Assembly: GCA_036501185.1 (NCBI GenBank)
Contig: DASYAU010000149.1
Coordinates: 11,799 to 75,798, forward strand
Direction: 5' to 3'
Length of the DNA stretch: 64,000 nucleotides
From: Korobacter sp036501185
GTDB lineage: Bacteria; Acidobacteriota; Terriglobia; Terriglobales; Acidobacteriaceae
The position numbers were made by a program, and so were the translations under genes. The notes under the pieces are model-generated. The model did no database searches. It saw only the letters and a program-made list of their open reading frames with translations, and was not told the DNA's origin. Shown piece after piece: positions 33,610 through 42,420 of this stretch (its first letter is position 1; the number at the start of each line of letters is the position of its first letter).

Positions 33610-33658
33610 CCTCACGCCAAGAGGACTTTACCGATAAACCTCACGCCGGCAGGACTTT
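33610..33658 (+). repeat. direct repeat CCTCACGCC-N3-AGGACTTT, two copies, 29-base period
   Basis: Copy one is at 33610-33629 and copy two at 33639-33658. The 17 fixed bases are identical and only the central three differ. Confidence 0.75.
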
Positions 33659-33699
33659 GCGAGTTTTCCACAGCCTAAGCCACTGAAAACAAACAAAAC

Positions 33700-33718
33700 G
33701 GAGGGGGAGGGGGAGGGG
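33700..33718 (+). repeat. G-rich tract with possible quadruplex
   Basis: Runs of two, five, five and four G are separated by single A residues, next to the 3' end of the transglutaminase-like gene. Confidence 0.5.
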
Positions 33719-33728
33719 TACCCGCAAC

Positions 33729-34712
33729 TCAACGGTTTGCCGCCGTCTCCGCCTCATGATCTTCGAACGAAAATCGGTTCGCTACGTTCGCGAACGCTTT
33801 TCCATTTACCTCGACGTACGGATAAACGAAGTAATTCAGCGCGTCGCCCGCTTGCTTCGGTGCCAGTTCAAGATCGCGTCCCATCGAGAACTGCACGCGG
33901 TTCACATCGTGCGCGCCGAAAAAATACTCCTTCTTCGCCGGATCTTTCCACGCCTCGGAGATGTCCACTGGAACCCAGCCATACTGCGCGTCATAGAACT
34001 CTGCCCAGCAGTGGTATCCAGGGATCTCGCCGGAATGTTTTGCGGCCGGAAGCGAAAACCCAATTTCGAAGCGCGCGGGAATGTGTTGTGATCGCGCCAT
34101 CGAGATGAAGACGGAATGGAAGTCAGTGCAGTTGCCGCGCTTGGAATCACACGCCCATTCGGCATCGCCGCGCCCCCACCCGGTGCCCGTCTTGTCATAC
34201 TTCATCGTCGTGAAGACGTATCCGTAAAGCGCGCTCGCTTTGTCGAGGGTCGAATTTTTTCCTTGTACCTGCACAGCCGCGATTTCCGCGAGTTTTCCAG
34301 TCACCGGAACAAGTTTTTCGGGACCAAGGAACTCACGCGTCTCGCGCGCGGACGCCTTCAGCAAGTGCGGTTGCACGCCATCGCGAGGAAGACCAATCCG
34401 CTCGCGCCGCACTACGTCGTACACGACATCGAAGTTGTACTCGGACTTCGTAGCTTTTGCGGCAACGGCGTGATACATCAAGTTCCCGAATCTCTTCGCA
34501 TGTGCCATATGTAGCGGCAAATCGCCGTTCGCGGAAACGACTCGCACATCCTGGAACTCGTCGGAATGCGCCTGCGGAAACCAGATCTCGGCTCGTTGCC
34601 CCGGCTCAAGATTGCGCACGGTAAACCCGTAATGGAAGATGAAATGACGCGACGCCTGCGCGAATGCAGGCACAGTAAGAACTGCGAGGATAAATGGGAA
34701 TAGCTTGCGCAC
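33729..34712 (-). CDS. secreted transglutaminase-like protein
   Basis: A 327-residue exported protein with a signal peptide (LFPFILAVLTVPAFAQ). The transglutaminase-core triad is intact: Cys195 in GNCTDFHS, His234 in YHCWAEFY and Asp250 in GWVPVD. Bacterial members act as peptidases or cross-linkers, and the substrate is unknown. The start is GTG 34712, with AGGAG seven bases upstream; a reading from 34757 would spoil the signal peptide. Confidence 0.86.
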   Translation of the reverse strand: MRKLFPFILAVLTVPAFAQASRHFIFHYGFTVRNLEPGQRAEIWFPQAHSDEFQDVRVVSANGDLPLHMAHAKRFGNLMYHAVAAKATKSEYNFDVVYDVVRRERIGLPRDGVQPHLLKASARETREFLGPEKLVPVTGKLAEIAAVQVQGKNSTLDKASALYGYVFTTMKYDKTGTGWGRGDAEWACDSKRGNCTDFHSVFISMARSQHIPARFEIGFSLPAAKHSGEIPGYHCWAEFYDAQYGWVPVDISEAWKDPAKKEYFFGAHDVNRVQFSMGRDLELAPKQAGDALNYFVYPYVEVNGKAFANVANRFSFEDHEAETAANR

Positions 34713-34847
34713 TTGCGGCTCCTTGGGTCGAAGAAGTTCCAGCCAAACGACCAGCACGGGTCCTTTAGGAGGGAACTACCGTCAAGTAAAGCCGCACCCG
34801 CTCATGCGAATTCTGGAGATACTACACCAGCTCCGTGGTGACGAATG

Positions 34848-35912
34848 TTAATCGTCGGCCCGCGAATGCTGCTTCGGCCACTCGATCTTCTGCTTCAGCG
34901 CCTTCGCTGCCGATAGCGCCCAGTTCGGATGCCGCAGCATCTCGCGCGCGATCAGTACCACGTCGGCATTGCCATTGCGGATGATTTGGTCCGCCTGTGC
35001 CGGAGAAGTGATCATGCCGACCGAACCGGTCAGAATATCCGCCTCGCGTCGCACTTTGTCGGCGAAGTTGACCTGGTATCCCGGACCGACTGGGATCTTC
35101 ACTCCCCCAATCAGCCCGCCGGACGAGCAGTCGATCAGGTCTACGCCGAGCGGCTTGAGCATGCGCGCCAGTTCCACCGATTCGTCGGGGTTCCAGCCCT
35201 GCGGATGGTAATCGGTCGCCGAGATACGTATCCACAGAGGCAAACGCTCGGGCCAAACCCGCCGGATTGCCTCCACCACCTCGCGCACGATGCGCGTACG
35301 GTTCTCCAGCGATCCCCCATATTCATCGGTACGCTGGTTGGAGAGCGGCGACAGGAACTCGTTCAGCAGGTAGCCGTGCGCGCCATGGATCTCGATGACG
35401 TCGAATCCGGCTGCGAGAGAGCGTTTCGCCGCATCGCCAAACGCCTGCACAACCCTCTGAATGCCGGCTTTGTCCAGTGCTGTCGGCTGCACGTATGTAT
35501 CGCTGAAAGCGATGGCACTCGGCGCCCACACCGGACGCCAGCCGCCCTTCTCAACCTCCACCGCGTGACCGCCGTTCCATGGCTCCGCAGTGCTGGCCTT
35601 GCGTCCCGCGTGTGCGAGTTGCGTTCCCGCCAATGCGCCCTGCGCGTGGATGAACCGCACGGCACGTGCGAGAGGCTCGATGTGCTCGTCCTTCCATATG
35701 CCAAGGTCCGACGGACTGATCCGTCCATCGGCCGTGACAGCGTTGGCCTCGGTGAATACCAGCGACGCGCCACCCACCGCAAAGCGGCCGAGTTGCACAA
35801 GATGCCAGTCGGACGCAAAGCCGTCCTGGCTGCTGTACTGGCACATAGGGGAAACGACGACGCGGTGCTTGAGCGTGACACCGCGTATAGGCAGAGGGTC
35901 GAATAAGGGCAT
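34848..35912 (-). CDS. NADH:flavin oxidoreductase, YqjM-type Old Yellow Enzyme
   Basis: A 354-residue FMN enzyme that reduces activated C=C bonds with NADPH. It has the YqjM-class SPMCQYS motif with Cys24, HAGRKAS, and the flavin-binding IHGAHGYLLNEFLSP and RTDEYGGSLENR segments. SVGMITSPAQAD is near the end. ATG 35912 begins the conserved MPLFDPLPIRGV; AGGAAG lies 10 bases upstream. It lies 55 bases downstream of the SDR gene on the same strand, so the two may be co-transcribed. Confidence 0.93.
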   Translation of the reverse strand: MPLFDPLPIRGVTLKHRVVVSPMCQYSSQDGFASDWHLVQLGRFAVGGASLVFTEANAVTADGRISPSDLGIWKDEHIEPLARAVRFIHAQGALAGTQLAHAGRKASTAEPWNGGHAVEVEKGGWRPVWAPSAIAFSDTYVQPTALDKAGIQRVVQAFGDAAKRSLAAGFDVIEIHGAHGYLLNEFLSPLSNQRTDEYGGSLENRTRIVREVVEAIRRVWPERLPLWIRISATDYHPQGWNPDESVELARMLKPLGVDLIDCSSGGLIGGVKIPVGPGYQVNFADKVRREADILTGSVGMITSPAQADQIIRNGNADVVLIAREMLRHPNWALSAAKALKQKIEWPKQHSRADD

Positions 35913-35967
35913 GAGTAAGGGTCTTCCTACCGAAAGACCATTGGATGCCGCAGCATCACAGCCCGAT

Positions 35968-36822
35968 TCAGTCCACCTGGTCAACCTTCACCGTTTTGGC
36001 GATCAAGCGCTCGTATCGCCGCCACGGCAGCACAGTCTTCAGCAGCAGTTGTATGTGCGCATCCGGTCCGGCAAGATACCGAAGCTTCGGCCGCGGGTTC
36101 TCGGCAATCCGCAGGATAAGCTGCGCCACCTCCCGTGCGTCGCGCTTGTGCACCTGCTTCAACGCATACTCGGAGAAGCGGAGTCCGCGCGCGTGGTTCG
36201 GCGAGTTCGGGTCCATCTGCACCGGCGTGACCTGCGCATTCCGCTCCCATATGTCGGTAGCGTAAGCGCCCGGCTCGACCAGCACTACTTGCACTCCGAG
36301 GGGCTGCATCTCGATGCGCAGCGCCTCGCTCCACCCCTCGAGTGCGAACTTGGAGGCCGCATACGAGCCGATGACGGGCGATGCGCAGCGCCCGCCGATG
36401 GACGTTACCATGATGATGTGTCCGGAACGCTGGCGGCGCATGGCAGGGAGGGCGGCCTTGGTCACTCCCACATGCCCAAAGAAGTTGGTCTCGAACTGGC
36501 GCCGGAGCTCGTCGAGCGATACGTCTTCGAGGAAACCGGCCATGGCGAAGCCGGCATTGTTTACGAGCACATCGACGCGTCCGTAATCGGCGAGGATTTT
36601 GTCGATGACGGGTTGGACGGTAGCTGTATGCGCGATGTCGAGCTGTCGAATATCGACGTTCGTCGATGCGTTGCGCTTGCGCAGAGCGTCATCGAGGAAG
36701 CTGCGGCGGTCGAGATTGCGCATGGTGGCGACGACCCGGTAACCCGCGGCTGCAAGTTCCACTGCGGTGAGGAGGCCAAATCCGCTGGAGGAGCCGGTAA
36801 TCACAGCGACTTTCTGGGACAT
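35968..36822 (-). CDS. short-chain dehydrogenase/reductase
   Basis: A 284-residue classical SDR. The cofactor loop TGSSSGFG is at 9-16, with NNAG, the catalytic Ser in VTSIGG and YAASK (Tyr and Lys). A C-terminal extension (RPKLRYLAGPDAHIQLLLK) is typical of the group resembling 17-beta-hydroxysteroid and retinol dehydrogenases. The true substrate is unknown. ATG 36822 starts the domain; the upstream open frame is not protein-like. It is divergent from the inositol phosphate synthase gene. Confidence 0.9.
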   Translation of the reverse strand: MSQKVAVITGSSSGFGLLTAVELAAAGYRVVATMRNLDRRSFLDDALRKRNASTNVDIRQLDIAHTATVQPVIDKILADYGRVDVLVNNAGFAMAGFLEDVSLDELRRQFETNFFGHVGVTKAALPAMRRQRSGHIIMVTSIGGRCASPVIGSYAASKFALEGWSEALRIEMQPLGVQVVLVEPGAYATDIWERNAQVTPVQMDPNSPNHARGLRFSEYALKQVHKRDAREVAQLILRIAENPRPKLRYLAGPDAHIQLLLKTVLPWRRYERLIAKTVKVDQVD

Positions 36823-37021
36823 GATGCACCATGAAAACACGATCGCGCGCGGTAGGGAAGTGCGGGCCCTAATCACATTCCGGTGTTCGGCAGAACGGCT
36901 CACTGCCCGATGTCGCGTTTCGAGGCTGGATATGCGCCTCCCAGCGCACCTGGTTTGCAAAAGCCCCTGTCGTAGGCGACACTAATAGTTTTGAGACTAC
37001 TCATACGGACGGACTAGATAC

Positions 37022-38359
37022 ATGACCGATAAGAAGAAGGCGGGCGCAGGGAAGATCGAACCCGCAAAAGGGAAACTCGGCGTGATGATGCCGGGCATGG
37101 GCGCGGTAGCGACCACATTCGTTGCGGGTGTAGAGGCTGTGCGCCGTGGGCTTGCGAAGCCGATTGGCTCGCTTACTCAGATGGGCACTGTTCGCCTCGG
37201 CAAGCGGACCGAGGGCCGCTCGCCAAAGGTCAATGAGTTTGTGCCGCTGGCCCAGCTCAACGATCTGGTCTTTACCGGCTGGGATATTTTCGAAGACAAC
37301 ATGTTCGAAGCCGCCAGCAAGGCGGGCGTCCTCGAAAAAAGCTTGATCGAACAGATCAAGCCGTTCCTTTCCTCCATCAAGCCGCGCAAGGCCGTTTTCG
37401 ACAAGAACTACGTGAAGCGCCTCGATGGCCCAAATGTGAAGAAGGGCAAGAACAAGATGGACCTCGCCGAGCAGCTTCGGCAGGACATCCGCGATTTTAA
37501 GAAAGAGAGCGGCGTTGATCGCCTGGTGATGATGTGGTGCGGCTCGACTGAGACGTTCATCAAGCGCGGACCGCATCATGAGTCGTTGGCAAAGCTGGAG
37601 AAAGCGATGCAGAAGAACGATGAGAGCATCGCGCCTTCCATGTGCTACGCCTACGCCGCGCTGCAGGAAGGCGTTCCCTTTGCGAATGGTGCGCCGAATC
37701 TCACCGTCGATATCCCAGCGATGTGGGAGCTTTCGAAGAAAAATAATGCTCCGATCGCGGGCAAGGATTTTAAGACCGGCCAAACCCTCATGAAGACGAT
37801 CCTTGCGCCCGGCTTCAAAGCGCGCATGCTCGGTCTCAGCGGCTGGTACTCGACGAACATTCTCGGCAATCGCGACGGCGAAGTGCTGGACGATCCGGGC
37901 TCCTTCAAAACCAAGGAAGAGTCGAAGCTTTCAGTGCTGGAACACATCCTGCAGCCGGAAAAATATCCCGATCTGTATGGCAATATTTTTCACAAGGTAC
38001 GGATTAACTATTATCCTCCTCGTGGTGATAACAAAGAAGGTTGGGACAATATCGATATCTTTGGTTGGCTTGGCTATCCGATGCAGATCAAGGTCGATTT
38101 CCTGTGTCGCGATTCGATTCTTGCGGCGCCGATTGTGCTGGATTTGGTGATGTTCCTCGACCTGGCGAAGCGTAGCTCGGAGTTGCGTGGAATCGGTATC
38201 CAGGAGTGGTTGAGCTTCTATCTGAAGTCACCGATGACGCCAGACGGGCTCTATCCGGAGCACGATCTCTTCATCCAGTCGATGAAATTGAAGAACACTC
38301 TGCGCCACCTGAAGGGCGAGGATCTGATCACGCACCTCGGGCTCGAGTATTACGACTGA
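37022..38359 (+). CDS. ino1: myo-inositol-1-phosphate synthase
   Basis: A 445-residue NAD-dependent enzyme that turns glucose 6-phosphate into 1L-myo-inositol 1-phosphate, the first step to inositol lipids or inositol-based solutes. The N-terminal dinucleotide site is GVMMPGMGAVATT. The C-terminal family motif GDNKEGWDNIDIFGWLG and ILGNRDGEVL are clear. ATG 37022 has only a weak ribosome site. The gene ends at a strong terminator and appears to be its own unit. Confidence 0.9.
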   Translation: MTDKKKAGAGKIEPAKGKLGVMMPGMGAVATTFVAGVEAVRRGLAKPIGSLTQMGTVRLGKRTEGRSPKVNEFVPLAQLNDLVFTGWDIFEDNMFEAASKAGVLEKSLIEQIKPFLSSIKPRKAVFDKNYVKRLDGPNVKKGKNKMDLAEQLRQDIRDFKKESGVDRLVMMWCGSTETFIKRGPHHESLAKLEKAMQKNDESIAPSMCYAYAALQEGVPFANGAPNLTVDIPAMWELSKKNNAPIAGKDFKTGQTLMKTILAPGFKARMLGLSGWYSTNILGNRDGEVLDDPGSFKTKEESKLSVLEHILQPEKYPDLYGNIFHKVRINYYPPRGDNKEGWDNIDIFGWLGYPMQIKVDFLCRDSILAAPIVLDLVMFLDLAKRSSELRGIGIQEWLSFYLKSPMTPDGLYPEHDLFIQSMKLKNTLRHLKGEDLITHLGLEYYD

Positions 38360-38377
38360 TCGCTTACTTTTACCCGG

Positions 38378-38403
38378 CGGCACGACAAGCGTCGTGCCGT
38401 TTT
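38378..38403 (+). terminator. terminator after ino1
   Basis: CGGCACGAC (38378-38386) and GTCGTGCCG (38391-38399) form a perfect 9-bp stem with the loop AAGC, followed by TTTTC. Confidence 0.85.
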
Positions 38404-38499
38404 CATTTGGTGTGACAGTTCTTGACTTCGTGGCCGTTGACACTGCCTTCACATCCAGAAACAATGGAAGCAACAAACCCCTATTGCTAAGGTGGTCCC

Positions 38500-39345
38500 A
38501 TGTTGCTGGAAGATCCGGGCCAATCACCCGCTCCTATTCAAGAAGCTTCTCACGCGTCCATGCTTCCGAAGGTGCTGATCGCGCTGGCAGTCCTTTACGC
38601 AGCGGTCTCGCTCTACTTCCTGATTGATATGCATAATCGGCTGAGCAAGGCGGAGGCGCAGCTTGCCGCCACCTCGGCGCAGGCCAGCGAAACGGCAGAC
38701 CAACTGCACAGCACGCGAACCAACATGAAGGAATCGCTGCAGGCGTTGGGCCAGAAGGTCGGCATGACGTCGGAGGAGCTCGACAAGCGTACCGAGGCAC
38801 TGAGCCGGGCGCAGAGCCAGGCGGCTGCGAAACTCGCGAAGGAGCAGGCCGCGCAAGGGCAACAGTTGTCGCAGGTTTCCGGCGAGGTGGGCAACGTCAA
38901 GACAGATCTTGGCTCTGCCAAGACCGACATCGCCAGCACGCGTACCGACCTGGATGCGACCAAGAAGAAACTGGAAACGGCGATAGGCGATTTGAACGTC
39001 CAGAGCGGATTGATCGCCCATACTCGCGATGATCTCGAGTTTTTGAAGCATAAGGGCGATCGGAACATCTACGAGTTCACGCTGGCGAAAGGCCATAAGG
39101 AGCCGGTTTCGACGGTGAGCCTGGAGTTGAAGAAGGCCGATCGGAAGAAGGGGAAGTTTACTCTCAACGTGATCGCAGACGATCGTACGATCGAGAAGAA
39201 AGATCGCACTTTGTACGAGCCCATGCAGTTCTACACCGGCCGGGACAAGATGCTGTACGAAGTGGTGGTCATGAGCGTGGACAAGGACAAGATCACCGGC
39301 TACCTGAGCGCGCCCAAGAACGCTCCGCAGCCGTTGGCGAAGTAA
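38500..39345 (+). CDS. membrane-anchored coiled-coil protein
   Basis: A 281-residue protein. A transmembrane helix lies at about 23-43 (PKVLIALAVLYAAVSLYFLI). A long coiled coil (about 45-180) follows, rich in Ala, Gln, Lys and Thr, with repeated KTDL/RTDL heptads. A small C-terminal domain that looks beta-rich is last. The orientation suggests an extracytoplasmic coiled coil. I do not recognise the family. AAGGTGG at 38489-38495 is the ribosome site. It is flanked by terminators on both sides, so it is transcribed alone. Confidence 0.75.
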   Translation: MLLEDPGQSPAPIQEASHASMLPKVLIALAVLYAAVSLYFLIDMHNRLSKAEAQLAATSAQASETADQLHSTRTNMKESLQALGQKVGMTSEELDKRTEALSRAQSQAAAKLAKEQAAQGQQLSQVSGEVGNVKTDLGSAKTDIASTRTDLDATKKKLETAIGDLNVQSGLIAHTRDDLEFLKHKGDRNIYEFTLAKGHKEPVSTVSLELKKADRKKGKFTLNVIADDRTIEKKDRTLYEPMQFYTGRDKMLYEVVVMSVDKDKITGYLSAPKNAPQPLAK

Positions 39346-39363
39346 TCCAGAATGTCATTACGA

Positions 39364-39387
39364 GGCCCGCTGCGCGCGGGCCTTTTT
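39364..39387 (+). terminator. terminator after the coiled-coil gene
   Basis: GGCCCGC (39364-39370) and GCGGGCC (39376-39382) with the loop TGCGC, then five T residues. Confidence 0.85.
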
Positions 39388-39427
39388 CATTTGCAAACGG
39401 GCAAGCGGTTCGACATCATCGTGAACC

Positions 39428-39946
39428 ATGCTCACAAGCCCGCACATCGCACTTGAGATCCTAACCCGCACACTGATTATTTACCTTTTCGTTCTGATTG
39501 GCGTCCGCCTGACCGGCAAGCGCGAAGTCGGCCAGATGACGCCCTTCGACCTCGTGCTGCTGCTGCTGCTCAGCAACTCGGTGCAGAACGCCATGACCGG
39601 CCCCGACAATTCGCTGGTCGGAGGAATCGTGGCCGCGATCACGCTGCTCGTACTGAATTACGTGATCGCGGAAGGCGCCGGCATGAACCGCAAGTTCCGG
39701 CGCCTCGTGCAGGGACAGCCTTCAATGCTGGTGCACGATGGGCAGATGATTGCCGCCCACATGGCAAAGGAACACGTGACGAGCGATGAATTGATGCGCT
39801 CGTTACGCGAGCACGGCATCGCGTCGCTGCACGACGTGGCGATCGCGGTGCTCGAAGTCGATGGATCGATCAGCATTTTGAAGTACGATGATGTGAAGCC
39901 CGGCCACGAGCCACACAAGCGGCGCTGGCTGAATAAGAACCAATAG
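39428..39946 (+). CDS. DUF421 (YetF-type) membrane protein
   Basis: A 172-residue protein with three N-terminal transmembrane helices and a cytosolic DUF421/YetF domain. Typical pieces are FVLIGVRLTGKREVGQMTPFDL, LVQGQPSMLVHDGQM and LREHGIASLHDVAIAVLE. The family is linked to the Bacillus spore and envelope but has no assigned activity. The ATG 39428 lacks a clear ribosome site. Confidence 0.88.
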   Translation: MLTSPHIALEILTRTLIIYLFVLIGVRLTGKREVGQMTPFDLVLLLLLSNSVQNAMTGPDNSLVGGIVAAITLLVLNYVIAEGAGMNRKFRRLVQGQPSMLVHDGQMIAAHMAKEHVTSDELMRSLREHGIASLHDVAIAVLEVDGSISILKYDDVKPGHEPHKRRWLNKNQ

Positions 39947-39971
39947 AAAAGGCCGGGCGCAAAGGCCCGGC
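39947..39971 (-). terminator. terminator after the 39988-40560 gene
   Basis: GCCGGGC (39952-39958) and GCCCGGC (39965-39971) form a 7-bp stem. Read on the minus strand it is followed by CTTTTC. On the plus strand no T-tract follows, although the DUF421 gene also ends here. Confidence 0.7.
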
Positions 39972-39987
39972 TGGCAATCCGCAACGG

Positions 39988-40560
39988 TTACTTGCCGTGG
40001 ATATTGATGGTCGCATTGTCGTAGGGAACGATCGTCACCGTGATACCGGTGTGCTGGTCAACGTTTTCCTTCGTCAGCGGATAATTCACCAAAACCGTTC
40101 CTTCAAGACTGCTGCCGGGGGCGACCTTGGTTTCCACCTTCAGCGGATCTTTGAGCATTGGCTTGAGATCGGGATAGGCCGCGACGTAGCGGTCGTAATC
40201 TGAGGCGTTGGCGGCGTCGTCCACGTAGTTGCCGGCGGGTGTAGTGATCTCGGCGCGAATGTCCTTTATGTAAATCGTCTTGTCGCTGACGTTATTGAGC
40301 TTGACGTTGATGGCAACGAAGCTGGTGTTGCGAGTGTTCTGTTCCACTGCGCCGACCGATTCGATCACGCCGCTTGCGACAGGCTTAGAGCGGAAAACAT
40401 AGGCCAGCGCTCCGACCACGATGGCGATTACGACCAGCGCAATCAGCACGGGCACCATGTTTGGCAGGCTGTGCTTGGCGTCGTCGAGTTCCTCGCTCAT
40501 CGGAATATGACCAGCGTCGTACTCGGGTTCCTTGGCCTTTGTGGCGGGGGTTTCGGGCAT
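39988..40560 (-). CDS. single-pass membrane protein of unknown function
   Basis: A 190-residue protein. A cytosolic N-terminus (MPETPATKAKEPEYDAGH) is followed by one helix at about 37-57 (MVPVLIALVVIAIVVGALAYVF). The extracytoplasmic domain looks beta-rich and carries NTSFVAINVKLNNVSDKTIY, a pattern seen in DUF2393-like and FxLYD-like domains. ATG 40560 has AGGAG six bases upstream. The first 64 bases overlap the 3' end of polX in another frame. Confidence 0.78.
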   Translation of the reverse strand: MPETPATKAKEPEYDAGHIPMSEELDDAKHSLPNMVPVLIALVVIAIVVGALAYVFRSKPVASGVIESVGAVEQNTRNTSFVAINVKLNNVSDKTIYIKDIRAEITTPAGNYVDDAANASDYDRYVAAYPDLKPMLKDPLKVETKVAPGSSLEGTVLVNYPLTKENVDQHTGITVTIVPYDNATINIHGK

Positions 40561-42413
40561 AAGGGCTCCTTTTGCTCCGATGATGGGCAAAGCATACTGC
40601 CGATTGGAGTCTTACGGGCACAATTTTGTTGTTCGGGAACTCGGAAAAGGGAAGCTGGTTCTGCGACTTTCGGCCACTGCTTCTTCATTGCCTTTTGGAA
40701 AGCCTGTAGCGGAAGCGTATTGAGCACGTTCGTGGGACCTAGCCAGGCGCGCCGGGCCTGCAGCACACCATACTTGATGAGGTCCATGTGCGAGGTGTGG
40801 TGCGCGTCTGTATTGATGACGATGGGAATACCGCGCTCGCGCGCCATGCGCAGATGGACATCGCAGAGGTCAAGCCGGTCGGGGTAGGAATTCAGCTCCA
40901 TCGCCGTTTTATGGGCAAGCGCGGCTTTCATCACGGCATCCATGTCGAGCGCGTAGGCGTCACGGCGGAGGAGCAGCCTGCCGGTGGGATGGCCGAGTAA
41001 CGAGACGCTTGGATGCGAGACGGCGCGGACGACGCGATCGGTCATCTGCGATCGCTCCTGGTTGAAGGCGGAGTGGACACTGGCGATCACGATGTCCATT
41101 TGCGCGAGCACCTCGTCGGAGAGATCGAGTGCTCCATCGGCAAGGATGTCGCACTCGATGCCGGCGAGAATGGTGATGCCCTTCATCTTTTCGCTGGCAA
41201 GACGAATGCGCTTGATGTGCTTGAGCGCACGTTTGTCGTCGAGACCATTGGCCATGGCCAGGTTCTTGGAGTGGTCGGTAATGGCCATGTACTGGTAGCC
41301 GCGCGCTTTGGCGGCTTCGGCCATTTCTTCGATCGTGCAGCGGCCATCCGTCTCGACGGTATGCATGTGGACGTCGCCGCGAAGATCTTTCTGTTCAAGC
41401 AGCCGCGGGAGCTCATGTTTGGCGGCAAGATCGATCTCCCCGCAGTTCTCGCGCATCTCGGGAGGAATGCAATCGAGGCCGAGCTTCTTGTAGATGTCGT
41501 CCTCGGTGTGGCTGGCGACGACGGAATTATCGTCAAGCTTGGCGAGGCCGTATTCGTTGAGCGTGTAGCCCATTTTCAGCGCGCGTTGGCGCAGCGTGAC
41601 GTTGTGGTTCTTGGACCCGGTGAAGTACTGCATGGCGGCGCCGAAGGATTCGGGCGGGAGGATGCGGACGTCGACTTGCATGCCGGTGCGCAGTTTGAAG
41701 CTGACCTTGTTCTCGCCCTTGGCAAGAACGTCGAGAATGCCCGGGAATTTCAGAATGTGCTCGATGACAGAGTCGCGCTGCTTTTCGTTCTTTGCACAGT
41801 GACCCGTGACGAGGATATCGAGATCACCCACGGTTTCTCGGCCGCGGCGGAGGGATCCGGCTGGCGTAATTTTCTCGACCCCGGGCAAGGGCTTAAGATG
41901 TTCGATCAGGCGTAAAGCTGTCTGGTCAGCCATGTCGAGCAGGAACCGTCCGCTGATGTTGCGGTAGGTCTCGATGGCTTTGAGAATTTTCTGCTCGCTC
42001 TTTTCGCTCATGCGCGGCAGAGTGCGCAGCTTGCCTTCACGAGCCAGCTTTTCTACCCCGGCCACGTCGCTGACTTGAAACGCGCTCCAGATCAGGGAAA
42101 TGGTCTTAGGACCAAGGCCCTGGATTTTGAGAAGCTCAAGCATGCTGGGGCGATATTTTTCGAGGAGCTCCTGGTGCAGTCCGAGCCGGCCCTTCGCAAA
42201 AATTTCCTTGAGGTTCATGAGCATGCCCTTGCCGATGCCGGGGATGGCTAGAACGGCCTTGTCGTCGGCAATGATGTCGGCGATCTGTGTGGGCTGACTT
42301 TCGAGGGCTTCGGCGGCGCGTCGGTACGAGCGAATGCGGAAGGGATCGTCGCCCTGGACCTCCATGAGGTCCGCCGTTTCGTAAAGGATGTTGGCGAGGG
42401 CTCGGTTATCCAC
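40497..42413 (-). CDS. polX: family X DNA polymerase with PHP domain (PolX)
   Basis: About 638 residues. Bacterial PolX fills short gaps and has a manganese-dependent 3'-5' exonuclease in its PHP domain. Helix-hairpin-helix motifs lie near 45-120 (LAIPGIGKGM, IQGLGPKTISLIW). The nucleotidyltransferase site is GSLRRGRETVGDLDILV with two Asp. The PHP domain opens with DVHMHTVETDGR and has AITDHS. I propose GTG 42413: it gives the usual VDNRALANIL start, and TACAAT lies seven bases upstream. ATG 42422 overlaps that hexamer. The C-terminal 55-60 residues exceed the family core and overlap the next gene. Confidence 0.9.
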   Translation of the reverse strand: MDNRALANILYETADLMEVQGDDPFRIRSYRRAAEALESQPTQIADIIADDKAVLAIPGIGKGMLMNLKEIFAKGRLGLHQELLEKYRPSMLELLKIQGLGPKTISLIWSAFQVSDVAGVEKLAREGKLRTLPRMSEKSEQKILKAIETYRNISGRFLLDMADQTALRLIEHLKPLPGVEKITPAGSLRRGRETVGDLDILVTGHCAKNEKQRDSVIEHILKFPGILDVLAKGENKVSFKLRTGMQVDVRILPPESFGAAMQYFTGSKNHNVTLRQRALKMGYTLNEYGLAKLDDNSVVASHTEDDIYKKLGLDCIPPEMRENCGEIDLAAKHELPRLLEQKDLRGDVHMHTVETDGRCTIEEMAEAAKARGYQYMAITDHSKNLAMANGLDDKRALKHIKRIRLASEKMKGITILAGIECDILADGALDLSDEVLAQMDIVIASVHSAFNQERSQMTDRVVRAVSHPSVSLLGHPTGRLLLRRDAYALDMDAVMKAALAHKTAMELNSYPDRLDLCDVHLRMARERGIPIVINTDAHHTSHMDLIKYGVLQARRAWLGPTNVLNTLPLQAFQKAMKKQWPKVAEPASLFRVPEQQNCARKTPIGSMLCPSSEQKEPLCPKPPPQRPRNPSTTLVIFR

Positions 42414-42420
42414 GGAGGAC

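Larger units (their letters stand above)
33052..33728. other. 677-base gene-free, repeat-rich gap between convergent genes
   Basis: Both neighbours end here. The base composition is more AT-rich than the genes. It contains three copies of TTTTCGCGTTT, a 9-base-period TTCGTG triplet, a 20-bp direct repeat and a G-rich tract, each listed separately. Short open frames here (for example 33255-33437 minus) have no ribosome site or protein-like composition. Confidence 0.7.

Noticed and set aside
33540..33660. possible CRISPR array in the repeat-rich gap
   Set aside because: Only two or three short copies with 3-9 base spacing; no 30-base repeats with unique spacers and no cas genes.
34848..36822. 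signs of recent transfer around the OYE-SDR pair
   Set aside because: No repeats, integrase, tRNA or composition break was seen; treated as ordinary chromosomal genes.
35590..36834. 414-codon open frame on the plus strand across the OYE and SDR genes
   Set aside because: Both minus-strand genes have full catalytic motifs; the plus frame is low-complexity and crosses their boundary.
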